Assembly (NCBI GenBank): GCA_025667525.1
Contig: CM046878.1
Span: 578,564,868 to 578,628,867, forward strand
Direction: 5' to 3'
Source: Glebionis coronaria
Lineage: Eukaryota; Streptophyta; Magnoliopsida; Asterales; Asteraceae
Length of the DNA: 64,000 bases
The translations under genes were made by a program, and so were the position numbers. Each line of letters starts with the position of its first letter. The first letter of the stretch is position 1. Shown here one piece after another: positions 46,560-56,992 of the stretch. Below the pieces are notes generated by a model. That model made no database searches. It had not been told where the DNA came from and saw only the letters and a list, made by a program, of their open reading frames with translations.

Positions 46560-47337
46560 ATTTGTAACACCCCCAAATTACCACGCAGCGGAATACCACT
46601 TTGGGGTGCTACTCATAGCACATCACACACAATCATAGAAAACGACCTCAAATGAGACGTTAAAAATATTATACAATCTTGTCCAAAAAGTTTCCCATCC
46701 CTATATATATAAAATCATAGTAGCGTTGGTCCCAAAAACCGTTACCGATACATCACAATACATTCATCAAAGACTTTAAAAAGTCATTTATTTATTTAAA
46801 AAGGATGGAAAAAAATAAACAAAGTTTAGACAAGTAAGCACCAACTTCCTCCCTGCATGCTCCGCTGCTATCCATCTTGATTACCTGAAATACATGCTAA
46901 AAATCATCAACACAAAGGTTGAGCAAGTCTATAGGTTTTACAAATCATCATTTGAACACAAGAATTTTTAATCATCTCAAGCTTATCACACAGATAAGTA
47001 ATATATATATATATATATCGATAAATGCCTTAAGCTCATGCTACTGAACCTTAACCAACACGTCAAACCGTCTCACTTACGGCGCCCCTACTGAAAGGTA
47101 ATATTGTCATATACCAGCGACCTCTTAGGCTAGGCGCAACGCCTCGGAAAAATGTCGGTCGATCGTCGGTCGCGACCGAATCGTCGCGTTGCGGCGATTC
47201 GATCGCCGGTGTAATTCGAGGGTAAATCGACCCTAGTCCCGACCTAGTTAATTTGTGAGTTGTTTAAGCCTTGTGATTCAAACGGTAATATTTGGATATT
47301 TAAAAAAAATTCAAACGGCTATATTTTTAAAATTCCC

Positions 47338-47345
47338 TATAAATA
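47338..47345 (+). promoter_or_regulatory. TATA box of the Harbinger transposase gene
   Basis: TATAAATA lies 53-60 bases before the ATG at 47398. This fits transcription starting after the upstream ATG at 47260 and supports the 417-residue start. Confidence 0.65.
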
Positions 47346-47397
47346 CCCTATTTTTATTACCAATTATCACAAAAATATAACACACAAATCTCCAAAA

Positions 47398-48651
47398 ATG
47401 TCTTATGAATTGTTTTTTGCCGACTCTTCCGACGACGAAGAAGAAGTTACTAGTGAGTTAGAAGCTTTTGCGCAAGCTTGCGAACAGGCTTATGAAGCAT
47501 CACGCCCCAAAAAACGGTCGTATATATATAGAGATTATCAGGGTGCACATAATCGTCTAGTAGATGCGTATTTTACTGAAGGACCGCAGTATGAAGCAGA
47601 GACATTTCGTGATCGATTCCGAATGGATCGCGATTTATTCTTAAAAATTGTTGACGATTTGAAAAATAACTATGCTTATTTTCGAAACTCAACGGATGCT
47701 TTGAATCGAGAATGTCTTTCGCCCTTGCTGAAGTGCACATCCGCTATTCGTCAACTGGCGTACGGAGCCGTGCCTGATTCTCTAGACGAATATTTGCAAA
47801 TGGGTGCGACAACAGCACGAGAGTGTCTTCGACGGTTTTGTACCGGCATAATGCAATTATATGGTACAGAGTACTTGCGAAAGCCTACTTATACTGACAT
47901 GGAGAAACTTTATGCTTTTCACGAGGAAAAACACGGGTTTCCTGGGATGCTAGGAAGTATCGATTGTACACATTGGCCGTGGGAGAATTGTCCCGTTGCT
48001 TATAAAGCTCAATTTAGTAGGCGTGATCAGGGGTCAACACCGTTCATTTTATTGGAGGCGGTTGCATCGCAAGACTTATGGATTTGGCATGCATTCTTTG
48101 GTGTAGCTGGGATGAATAACGACGTGAATGTTTTACGCCAGTCCCCTATTTTTAATGATCTTAAATCGGGGAAAGCACCTGAACTGGGATTCGTGGCTAA
48201 CAACGTGCATTATCGTCGACGATACTATCTTACTGATGGGATATATCCGCAATGGTCGGTTCTTATTAAGTCTATACAAGATCCGCCGACAAATGATCAT
48301 AAACGAAGATTGTATAAAACGAAGCACGAAGCAGCAAGAAAAGATGTTGAGCGAGCCTTCGGTGTATTGAAAGCAAAATGGAAGATGATTGATATCCCGG
48401 CCCGAGGATTGTCAAAAAGTCGACTATCAGACATAATGTACACGTGTATCATATTACACAATATGGTTATTAAACATAGGGGGGCGGCGATATCACCCAA
48501 TTATCATCAAGTAGAAGAACATGCTGATAACGATCCGATAAATACGCATGAAGAAAGGCTTCAAATTACTCAGCAAATAGTCGATCCACATCTACATCTC
48601 AACCTAAAAGCCGATCTAGTGGAACACATTTGGAATAATCGCAATGGATAA
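47398..48651 (+). CDS. PIF/Harbinger transposase (DDE nuclease)
   Basis: Intact 417-codon frame. The frame is open upstream to an ATG at 47260, but that ATG precedes the TATA box, so 47398 (MSYELFFADSSDDEEE) is preferred. After an acidic N terminus and a predicted DNA-binding region (about 65-165), the DDE_4/HARBI1-type nuclease carries Asp189 (GSIDCTHW), Asp280 (YYLTDGIYP) and Glu318 (RKDVERAFGVLK). YKAQFSRRDQG and ILHNMVI are the usual family blocks. In this family the transposase cuts and pastes the element with 3-bp TWA duplications, normally with a Myb-like partner encoded by the same element; none is present here, so a partner would have to come from another copy. With TIRs, TSD and frame intact this is the youngest insertion and could be active. 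Confidence 0.93.
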   Translation: MSYELFFADSSDDEEEVTSELEAFAQACEQAYEASRPKKRSYIYRDYQGAHNRLVDAYFTEGPQYEAETFRDRFRMDRDLFLKIVDDLKNNYAYFRNSTDALNRECLSPLLKCTSAIRQLAYGAVPDSLDEYLQMGATTARECLRRFCTGIMQLYGTEYLRKPTYTDMEKLYAFHEEKHGFPGMLGSIDCTHWPWENCPVAYKAQFSRRDQGSTPFILLEAVASQDLWIWHAFFGVAGMNNDVNVLRQSPIFNDLKSGKAPELGFVANNVHYRRRYYLTDGIYPQWSVLIKSIQDPPTNDHKRRLYKTKHEAARKDVERAFGVLKAKWKMIDIPARGLSKSRLSDIMYTCIILHNMVIKHRGAAISPNYHQVEEHADNDPINTHEERLQITQQIVDPHLHLNLKADLVEHIWNNRNG

Positions 48652-48783
48652 TGGCGATATCACCCATTTAATGTTTAATGTTTTTTAATTTCGAATAATT
48701 GTGTAATGTTTTTTTAAATAAATGTAATGTTTTTTATTAAATTTATTGTGTTTAAAAAAAAAATTTTTTTTTTTTTTTTCAAC

Positions 48784-48858
48784 TAGGTCGCACTAGGTCG
48801 CCGGGTTGTGGCAAATAGGTCGCACTAGGTCGCCGGCCGAAAAAACTAGGTCGCGACC
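48784..48858 (+). repeat. Subterminal TAGGTCGC repeats of the Harbinger element
   Basis: TAGGTCGC occurs at 48784, 48794, 48816, 48826 and 48847. The four left copies form two pairs 32 bp apart. Subterminal repeats of this kind are plausible transposase or partner binding sites. The left end has related GGTCG-rich sequence (47157-47177). Confidence 0.75.
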
Positions 48859-51433
48859 CCCATGCGTTGTGCCTAGCCTTATACATAATATCCCTTTCAG
48901 GTGCTCACAAGGATACATACCCTAGGATAAGGTTTGTCAAACTCAAATAGATCTACCATATGTATTAGCGTTTACCTCGCAAGGTAATTAACAGCACATG
49001 AAATTCAGGGACGTCATAAGACAGTGGTACTTAGGCATTTATCATCATATTCGGGTCCAGCATACCGAAAACAACTTGTGTTCCTTTTATAAAAACAAGC
49101 ATGTATTCCCCCTCGCGGGTTTAAAAATCATTTACAAGATAGTATAAAGCGAGGCTATAGACTTACCTTGATAAGAAGTAAGAAACAATAAGTTCTTCGA
49201 GACGAGTAGACGAATGCCGACGAATCAAGCACGACCTATAATAGTGGCGTGCACTTAATTTCACATTCAAAATAATATAACACGGAAAATGATATTTTAC
49301 ACTTGTATATATATGTATTAACATGTATTACAAACCAATGCTTAAGAATTCATGTCCAAAAATCTAATAAAAATGCATACTTAGAAAAATTTGACAACTT
49401 TGACCTTCTTGACAGCTTTGACTTTCAGGTCTGACCCGCTTAATTGACCCACTGAACGACATTTTCATGATTAAAGACTAACACATTTTGATGCAAAATG
49501 ACGTTTCGGACAACTTTCTATCTATAACCGAGACCTGAAACTCAATAGAAATTGACCAAAATGCCCTACAAGTTCTGCGCGAAATTACAATTTTAACGTT
49601 AAAATTTCAGATTTTACTTGTAACTTTTACCCCGTTACTACTCGTTTTCAGGTCTGATTCCCTCGCGGTAAAGGTAAAACAACATTCTGAACAACTTTCG
49701 TGTTTAGGCCGAAGGCCGAAACGGACCGAAAATGGCCGATTTACCACTCGCATCAGATCTGTCAAAAACGACGATTTTTAGAAAAAACGCAGGTTTTAAA
49801 TTAGCTAGAAGACCCCTAAATGTTCAGTTTCAAGACCACTTTCCTCGCACTAGACGTAAAATGACATTTTAAACAACTTCACAGTTTTACTCGAACACTG
49901 AAACGGACCAGAAATGACAGATTTACTCCTCGCATCAGATCTGTCAAAAACGACGATTTTTAGAAAAAAACGCAGGTTTTAAATTAGCTAGAAGACCCCT
50001 AAATGTTCAGTTTCAAGACCACTTTCCTCGCGGTAGAAGTAAAATGACATTTTAAACAACTTCACAGTTTTACTCGAACCCTGAAACGGACCAGAAATGG
50101 ACGATTTTGCCCCTGCAGATTCTGCACAGCAGTTAATTTATTCTATAATGTAAAATCTGATTTTTAACTTTTACAACTTTCAATTAGACGCCAAAACTTC
50201 ATTTTTGAGAGCTAAGAGTCGTGCCATATATCGAAACGTTCGTATGGACGACGCCTAACATATTCCAAAACTGAAAATCATTTTAGAACAATTTTAGTTT
50301 ACCGAAATAATCAAAAACTTTCTGCCCAAATTTAGGTATCTCTCAACCCCTCAAATCAACAATTCTCATCGCCAAAATCAATTTCAACACAACCAAACTA
50401 TCCTAACATCAACACCAATCAACTAGAATCATCAAGAACTTCAGAACACTAACATATATTCATTCCTATGGATTCTTAAACATGATCAAACTACATACAC
50501 ATACATAATTGACCCAATGTATAAAAAAAAATAAGCAAAAGACTAACAAAAACTTACAAATATCAAGATGATCAAAATCAAGTAACCCTAGTAGGTTCTT
50601 GGTTGCACCTGGCTATATCCAACACTAATAGAGGATCAAAAATTTTGATTTTTATGATACCCACTTGATTTTAGCAATATTTATCAACCCTTAATATATC
50701 CCAAGCATAAAATTCGGATTACACCACAATTAATGAATTCTTGAAAACTTTGATTTTTCTAAAACACATGAATCATGTTAAATTGATGGTGGGATTTGTT
50801 TAGGGATGATAGTTGAATGATTTTGGATGATTTAATTGTGATTTGGTGAAGAAAAATTGATGTTAGTGATGATGGTTGTTGTTGCTGTGTCGAACCAGAG
50901 AGGAAGAAAGACTAACATCTATTTTTTTCTCAAAATATGGTAAGTGTATATTTTATTTAAGTAGTGCTAGTAGTGAGAATAAAAGGGGTGTTTGGCAACA
51001 AGTTTTGCTAGACAATTCATAAAAATAAAATAAAGTTGTGTTTGGTTTAGTGTTGCGCCACGGGTACGAACCAAGACAAAAGAGCTTCGACTCGGTTTTT
51101 ACCAACTAAGAGTCATTACAGTTAAATATCGAGCCCGATAATTAAATTAATGCATAAAGAATTATAAAAAAACGCTTTCGACTCTCAACCAAATCCGACC
51201 ATAAGTCGAAAAATAATGAAAGTAGAAATAATAGCTCTCACGGCTAAAATATGGCATTCGTCGTCTTCTCGATTATTTATCGGATAAATTCCATTCGTCA
51301 AAGCATCAAATAAAGGCTCAATCACCGGTTTCAACGTAAGCCGTCAAACAATCCAATACTTACCATTACTTAGAAATTCAAAATCCGTTACAAAGTTAGG
51401 ATAAAATAATGACGTCAAGTTCGGGTCATTACA

Positions 51434-51505
51434 GTTTCTCTACGTATTATACTTGATTCAATCTCGGTAATACAAAGCTAAATCGATCTATGTTTGGGAT
51501 CAACA
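51434..51505 (+). repeat. 3' LTR of SIRE element 2, right part
   Basis: Begins with the repeated GTTTC of the LARD insertion and continues TCTACGTATTATACTTG to GGGATCAACA, matching the end of the 5' LTR (about 29841-29912). GGAAC follows. Confidence 0.93.
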
Positions 51506-53012
51506 GGAACGCCTACTCAACCTGGCAAAACTCACAATTATCATAACGTAGATCCAATCTTTGACATGATTCAAGAAATGTAAATAGGTGTATTTCCATG
51601 AATGGTTGACAACCAAAGTGCCAAAAAAATCCCCAAAATCCGAAAGCCAAACTGATGGAAAGACTAATGAAAAACCCACGGGTGATCAGCTTATCTTCAT
51701 CTTCAGTGTCATCAGGTTCTAATACCGTACTCGGTGGGTTTTGCGGTAGCGAATCTCCAGGGCATGTATTAGGATGTGGAAGCCCAAAAAGTGTCGGATT
51801 CCCAGAGTAAGACGAAGCATTAAAGCTTTGTTATTGAGTGCTTGTTGGTATCCTACCTGACAAGTTATTATTTGAAAGGTCCAACAAACCAAGATTGGCC
51901 AACTGTGAAATGCTTGTCGGGATGCTACCCACTAGATGGTTTCTCGATAAGTCAAGGAAATCCAGCCATCTTAACCTTCTGATATCTTGAGGTATTTGGG
52001 AGGTTAAGTTGTTCCATAAAAGGTTTAATGCTACAAACCCGGTAAGATTGGTTATTTCACTTGGTATTTCTCTGTTGAAGTTATTGTTTGAAAGATCAAG
52101 GCTACTAACCAGACGCCAAGTATTCTTGGACACAAATATTCTTCCATTCCATGGAAACAATATTCTTAACGTATAGGTGATTGTACGGAGGGAGAATCTA
52201 GTACGTGACAGCCCAGCAGAGGTTAATGTAACGTCCACGTTGGTTTGTCTCTCGTTCATTCCTGTCAAGTTGCTAAGGCACCTGGGTATGGTTCCAGAGA
52301 TGCTGTTGACAGAGATGTCCAAGATCTGTATGGAGGCAAGGCTGCAGAAACTTGTGGGCACGGTTTCGCTGAATCGATTGGATGGTAAGCTAGGAACATG
52401 TAACTTCCATTGGCTTTCCCCAATCCAAGAAGGAATGGGACCCGACATGTTGTTTTCTCCTAGATCAAGAAGCCGCAGATGCGTACAATTTTGTAAGGAG
52501 GCAGGAAAATTTCTAGTAAGGCAATTGTTTCTGATGCTTAGCGTTCTAACAAATGATAGGCTTCCCATTGATTTTGGTATTCTCCCAGTAAACTTGTTGG
52601 ATTCGAGATTAAGAACATTGATACCATTGAAATTCATTGAAATCAGGAAGCTCTCCTGAAAGTTGTTACTCAAAAGATCAAGATAATATATGTTGGTGAG
52701 ATTCCACAAAGAGGAAACTGATCCCCAAAACATATTATTGTTGAGATACAATAGTATGGTGCCAAAAGGAAACAAAGGTATTTGACCCGAAAATTTATTA
52801 AAATTGTAATCTAACATAGAATCTTCTCCATACATCAAATCTGGCAATGTTCCATGAAAGTGATTAGATGAGAGATTTAGATAACGAAGACTCAGAGTCA
52901 ACTGCTTCCAGAACCAATCAGGGACAGAGTCGTTGATTTTAGAATCAGAGATATCAAAAATGGAGAAATTCTTCTGAGTATGCAGCCAGTTTGGAAAAGA
53001 AGGACCCAACTT
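51506..53012 (-). pseudogene. LRR receptor-like protein gene, piece 3 (C-terminal LRRs and membrane segment)
   Basis: Read on the minus strand it starts in the block KLGPSFPNWLHTQKN, typical of plant LRR-RLPs (the Cf/RPP27/EIX-like class). It continues with LRRs (LRYLNLSSNHFHGTLP, NCLTRNFPASLQNC, NNMSGPIPSWIGE). The island/terminal LRR cluster follows (SSLDLSNNNFNREIPSEIT, then GRIPTSTQ). A TAA at 51831-51833 sits where related proteins have Leu (TQLQSF). Beyond it the frame still encodes SFNASSYSGNPTLFGLP, an acidic segment (DDTEDEDK) and a hydrophobic span with FFISLSISLAFGFWG. One extra T near 51640 shifts the end of the span. The SIRE element entered just before the end of the gene. Confidence 0.9.
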
Positions 53013-53472
53013 GAAACCTTAAATACTAGTTAAGGGATAAACACTAAGATAACTTAAAAAGATAAAAGATCCTAAATATATATCCTAAACAATTAGAATA
53101 TATTGATGCGTAACATTCCGCACTCCTTCGAACTCACCTTGCCCTCAAGGTGATATCTTGAAAAGAACTATTGATTCCCGGGTCCCAAATTTTGAGACGT
53201 TTACTAAGCATTTGCGCGCTCACCTTCAACTTGTTCTCTAGCTTGAGTAGTAACAATTTATGGATTGCTACTCTACACTCTTTCCATTCGAAGGGAACAA
53301 ATAACGTGGCACTCTTGGACGATTTATCAACAAGCAGCCGTGATTTACTAACCCTAATTTGTGATTCACCAACCATAGACGGGTTCGATTCACCAACAAT
53401 AGGCTGTGATTCACTGATAATAAGTTGCGATTCAACAACAATAGGCTGCGATTCACTAACAACAGGTTGTGA

Positions 53473-53780
53473 TTAACCAATAATTAGTTGCGGTTCATTT
53501 GACCATGATAAAATGACATCTAACTTTTCTTCAATGTTAAGATTTTTCTCCGCAATCGCTTCAAAACGAGCCTCCATTATGTGGGCTAAAGAAAAAGCTT
53601 CTTTTAAACTTATAGGCCTTATCCTTAAGAGTGCATATTGTAAAGCCAGTTTAAGTCCAGATGTATAATAACATTGAAGTAGATCATTAGAGATCCCCGT
53701 TGCTCGATTTGCAAGTGTCACAAACTCACTTTCATATTCGGCTACGGTACGCCTATGCAAGAGCTTAGATAGTGCGTCTC
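53473..53780 (-). pseudogene. gag fragment, internal region 1 of the composite
   Basis: Minus-strand words AEYESEFVTLANRATGIS, LLQCYYTSGLK and SLKEAFSLAHIMEARFE match a gypsy-type gag core. The upstream part (DALSKLLHRR) continues past 53760. It is related to 54600-54885 (minus) and 55986-56330 (plus). No zinc knuckle or pol is present. Confidence 0.7.
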
Positions 53781-53819
53781 GATCGTTGTTCCCGATGCCA
53801 TAAAAAAATATAATTTTTT

Positions 53820-53925
53820 CGCACTGATGAACAGTACCCGAATAGTGTCGATGAACAGTAATAGCATTATGAACAGTAGTAGCCTTGAAACAGTGTCGGA
53901 TGAACAGTACTCGAATGAACAGTTT
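53820..53925 (-). repeat. ACTGTTCAT repeats in the leader of internal region 1
   Basis: Five copies of ATGAACAGT or close variants (complement ACTGTTCAT) lie between the LTR and gag. Equivalent arrays lie at 54885-54985 (minus) and 55846-55940 (plus). Confidence 0.8.
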
Positions 53926-53999
53926 TTTTTAAAAAAAAAAATTGGAACTCTAAATGAAAAACCCTCATCGAACTGAGAGCTCTCAATGAAAGCACCAAC

Positions 54000-54239
54000 T
54001 GATACTACCCTCTCAGGCAGTATCAGGATAGGGCACCACTTTTAGCGGGTGCTGGCTCCTTAAGAACGGGAGAAGAGAAGACTTAGAGACATTTGTTGAT
54101 TTACTTTGATTGACTACATTCATAACATTGAAAGACCTTAAATACTAGTTTAGAAGATAAACATAAAAGATAAAAGATACCAAACAGATAAACATAAAAC
54201 ATAAGCCTATATCCTAAATAAATAAAAGATATCTTGGTT
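54000..54239 (-). repeat. Shared middle LTR of the minus-strand tandem
   Basis: Begins TGATAC at 54000, next to a primer-site-like CTCAATGAAAGCACCAA on the plus strand (53981-53998). It is the inverted counterpart of 56747-56992, including a GCACCACTTTTAGCGGGTGC hairpin. Its outer (U3) end and the adjoining purine tract are deleted, so it passes straight into gag-linker sequence at about 54240. Confidence 0.75.
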
Positions 54240-54599
54240 CTTCCCAAATTTTTAGACGTTTACTAAGCATTTGCACGCTCACCTTCAACTTGTTCTCTAG
54301 CTTGAGTAGTAACAATTTCTGGATTGCTACTCTACACTCCTTCCATTCAAATGGAACAAATAGCGTGGCACTCTTAGACGGTTTATCAACAAGCAGCCGT
54401 GATTTACTAACCCTAATTTGTGATTGACCAACCATAGGCGGCTTCAGTTTACCAACAATAGGCTGCGATTCAGTGATAATAAGTTGCGATTCAACAACAA
54501 TAGGCTGCGCTCCACTAACAACAGGTTGTGATTCACCAATAATTAGTTGCGGTTCATTTGACCATGATAAAACGGCATCTAACTATTCTTCAATGTTAA

Positions 54600-54885
54600 G
54601 ATTTTTCTCCGTAATCGCTTCAAAACGAGCCTCCATTATGCGGGCTAAAGAAAAAGCTTCTTTTAAACTTGTAGGCCTTATCCTTAAGAGTGCACATTTT
54701 CAAGCCGGTTTAAGTCCAGATGTATAATAACATTGAAGTAAATCTGCAAAGATCCCCGTTGCTCGATTTGCAAGTGTCACAAACTCACTTTCATATTCTG
54801 CTACGGTACGCCTATGCAAGAGCTTAGATAGTGCGTCTCGATGGTTGTTCCCTGATGCCATAAAAAAATATAATTTTTTTCTCAC
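54600..54885 (-). pseudogene. gag fragment, internal region 2 of the composite
   Basis: Minus-strand MASGNNHRDALSKLLHRRT, then ESEFVTLANRATGI and QCYYTSGLKPA, interrupted near 54700 by a stop, with SLKEAFSLARIMEARFE continuing below. Nearly identical to region 1, so the two arose by duplication of an LTR-gag unit. Confidence 0.7.
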
Positions 54886-55065
54886 TGATGAACAGTACCC
54901 GAATAGTGTCGATGAACAGTAACAATGTTATGAACAGTAGTAGCCTTGAAACAGTGTCGGATGAAAAGTACTCGAATGAACAATTTTTTTTTGTTTTTTT
55001 AAAAAATTTGGAACTCTAGATCAAAAACCCTCAACGAATTGAGAGATCTCAATGAAAGCACCAAT

Positions 55066-55302
55066 TGATATGACCCTGTCGGGTGTATCGGGATAGTCGC
55101 ACCCCTTCAAGCGTGATGCTAACTCCTTAAAACAAAGATCAGAAAACTAGAGACATTTTATATGTTTAACTTCATTGATTGATTATGATAATATGATTAC
55201 AGGAAACCTTAAATACTAGTTAAGGGATAAACACTAAGATAACTTATAAAGATAAAAGATCCTAAATATATATCCTAAACAACTAGAATATGTTGATGCG
55301 TA
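55066..55302 (-). repeat. Third minus-strand LTR of the composite
   Basis: Begins TGATATGACC at 55066 (TGATAC with one change). Its U3 end matches the leftmost LTR (53013-53117) closely, including CCTAAATATATATCCTAAAC. It abuts plus-oriented internal sequence at about 55303, marking the inversion point. Confidence 0.7.
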
Positions 55303-55522
55303 ATGATGATGTTAATGATCATAGACTCATAGATAACAAAGAACAGACTGTGTTGGAGAACTCTTTATGTTGGAGTACTAGGGTGGCAAACTATATGGGT
55401 GAAGAACTCTTGGACTGCAAGGATGGAGTGAGCTAGGATTCAAAGAAGATTATGGGATCCTAGAATCACGAGCTTTTCAAGACATCACCTTGAGGGCAAG
55501 GTGAATTCGAAGGAGTGAGGAA

Positions 55523-55784
55523 TGATACGTTTGTGCATGTCTATTCAAAAGGAACCAAGATATCTTTTATTTGTTTAGGATATATGTTTAGTATCTTTTA
55601 TGTTTATCGTTTATTCTATTGTTTATCACACAACTAGTATTTAAGGTTTCATAATGTAATCATATTATTAATCAATGAAGTTAAACATATAAAATGTCTC
55701 TGGTTTTCTCATCTTTGTCTTCAGGAGCTAGCATCACGCTTGAAGGGGTGCGACTATCCCGATACACCCGACAAGGTTGTATCA
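55523..55784 (+). repeat. First plus-strand LTR of the composite
   Basis: TGATACGTTTGTGC to GGTTGTATCA, 262 bp, preceded by a purine-rich GAAGGAGTGAGGAA and followed by the primer-site-like ATTGGTGCTTTCATTGA. The tRNA was not identified. Confidence 0.8.
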
Positions 55785-55845
55785 ATTGGTGCTTTCATTG
55801 ATAGCCCTCAATTCGTGGAGGTATTTTGATCAACGTTTCCAAAAA

Positions 55846-56660
55846 AATGTTCATCAGAAACACTGTTCATCCGAGGCTACTGTTCATAAGTTGCACTGTT
55901 CATCTGGTTACTATTCACGGGTACTGTTCACCAGTCAAAAAAAGTTTATATATATTTTTAATTTTTTCTTCCGATTTATTTTTCATGGCATCGAGCACTA
56001 GCAATCGGGATGCATTATCTAAGATATTACAAATGGGTACGGTGATCGAATACCATAGTGAGTTTGTGATACTTGCAAGTCGAGTGACAAGAATTTCTGA
56101 ATCTTTACTTACATGTTATTATATCACTGGACTTAAACCATATCTACAATGTTTACTCTTGAGATCAAAGCCCATAAGTTTAGGCAAAGCATTTTCATTA
56201 GCCCGGGCAGCAGAAACACGGTTTACGAACCTAGAACTCTCAGAACTATTGAGGTTGAATCCTGCAACTTTAGGAGAAACATTCTTTCGTTCTCGTATAA
56301 TGGAAGCTCATTTTAAGGCAAGTGAAGAGAATACACATGCCATTAAGGAGGTAGAATCTGTTAACATTTTTTATCATCAAGAAGTTATGAAAAATCATAA
56401 TGTTTATGACGATGAGAATGGGACAAAAGGGTTTAGTGTGTTTGATGAGTCAGAGACAGAATCAAATGTTAACGAGGTTGTTAACGATGTTAATTTTCTC
56501 GAACCCATGGATAATGGAGAACAAACTTGGGTGGAGAACAAACTTGGGTGGAGAACAAACTGAGTTGGGGAACAATGTATGTGGGAGTACTACATTTGTA
56601 TCTAGGCTGGAGAACAATACGGGTGGAGAATTGCGGAAGTACAAGACTAGAGTGCGGTAC
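55846..56660 (+). pseudogene. gag fragment, internal region 3 of the composite (plus strand)
   Basis: After an ACTGTTCAT array, MASSTSNRDALSKILQMGT starts at about 55986. HSEFVILASRVTRIS, LLTCYYITGLK and LGKAFSLARAAETRF follow, and a duplicated LGETFFRSRIMEAHF. The frame stops at 56561-56563 after a stretch of GGAGAACAAACTTGGGT repeats (56515-56565). No protease or polymerase is present. Confidence 0.7.
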
Positions 56661-56746
56661 GATCCAAAGAAGATTATGGGATCCCGGAATCACGAGCTTT
56701 TCAAGATATCACTTTGAGGGAAAGGTGAATTCGAATGAGTGAGGAA

Positions 56747-56992
56747 TGATACAACCAAGATATCTTTTATTTATTTTAGGATATATGTTTATGTTTTATT
56801 TTTATCTGTTTAGTATCTTTATATTTTATGTTTATCTTCTAAACTAGTATTTAAGGTCTTTTAATGTTATGAATGTAATCAATCAAAGTAAATCAACAAA
56901 TGTCTCTAAGTCTTCTCTTCTCCCGTTCTTAAGGGGCCAGCACCCGCTAAAAGTGGTGCCCTATCCTGATACTGCCTGAGAGGGTCGTATCA
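56747..56992 (+). repeat. Second plus-strand LTR of the composite
   Basis: TGATACAACCAAGATATC to AGGGTCGTATCA, 246 bp, followed by one extra G and then the host AACTT. It is the inverted partner of 54000-54239. Confidence 0.8.

Larger units (their letters stand above)
44377..46562 (-). other. Non-coding internal region of the LARD
   Basis: Bounded by a purine tract on the left (minus-strand AAGGAGGTGAGAA, 44377-44389) and the primer site on the right. No gag, protease, reverse transcriptase or integrase motif is visible in any frame; open stretches are at most 75 codons and unrelated to known domains. It holds an array of five hairpins (45465-45850). Confidence 0.85.
47128..48878 (+). mobile_element. 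PIF/Harbinger DNA transposon, apparently complete
   Basis: Terminal inverted repeats GGCTAGGCGCAACGC and, at the right end, GGCTAGGCACAACGC in complement (14 of 15 match). The target duplication is TTA (47125-47127 and 48879-48881), typical of PIF/Harbinger. The empty site is visible in the sister LTR near 41818. It encodes one intact transposase. The second, Myb-like protein usual in this superfamily is absent. Both ends carry the palindrome GGTCGCGACC (47168-47177 and 48849-48858). Confidence 0.95.
41186..51433 (-). mobile_element. LARD (large non-autonomous LTR retrotransposon), chromovirus-like termini
   Basis: Read on the minus strand the LTRs run TGTAATGACCC to GGGGGTGTTACA. They are followed by a tRNA-Met primer site and end in a purine tract; the target duplication is GTTTC (41181-41185 and 51434-51438). 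LTRs are about 3.1-3.2 kb and the internal region is 2.2 kb with no gag or pol, which defines a LARD. Termini and primer site resemble the Tekay/Del chromovirus group, a likely autonomous partner; this is recall. LTRs differ at only a few positions per 250 bp, so it is younger than its SIRE host. Confidence 0.9.
46563..51433 (-). repeat. 5' LTR of the LARD, split by a PIF/Harbinger transposon
   Basis: Copy of 41186-44376 with a 1751-bp insertion at 47128-48878. Without the insertion and its TTA duplication it is about 3.1 kb; most of the length difference is the shorter AT run (18 bp against 88 bp). Confidence 0.93.
29419..51505 (+). mobile_element. SIRE-type Ty1/copia element 2 with env-like ORF, carrying nested insertions
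   Basis: LTR (29419-29912), primer-site remnant, gag, protease-integrase, reverse transcriptase-RNase H, spacer, env-like ORF, polypurine tract, then a 3' LTR split into 40760-41185 and 51434-51505 by a 10.2-kb LARD. Without the LARD the element is about 11.8 kb. Domain order (integrase before reverse transcriptase) proves Ty1/copia; the long extra ORF after pol and the TTTAGGGGAGGAT tract place it with SIRE/Maximus. It inserted near the 3' end of the RLP gene. Coding regions carry stops and frameshifts. Confidence 0.93.

Noticed and set aside
47260..47397. N-terminal extension of the Harbinger transposase
   Set aside because: The upstream ATG precedes the TATA box and the extra residues do not look like the family; the start at 47398 is preferred.
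52177..52659. Plus-strand open frame of 160 codons
   Set aside because: It is the antisense shadow of the LRR coding sequence on the minus strand.
51831..53009. Piece 3 of the RLP as a free-standing truncated gene
   Set aside because: Its apparent start methionine lies inside an LRR block that continues across the AACTT insertion into piece 2, so it is not a natural start.
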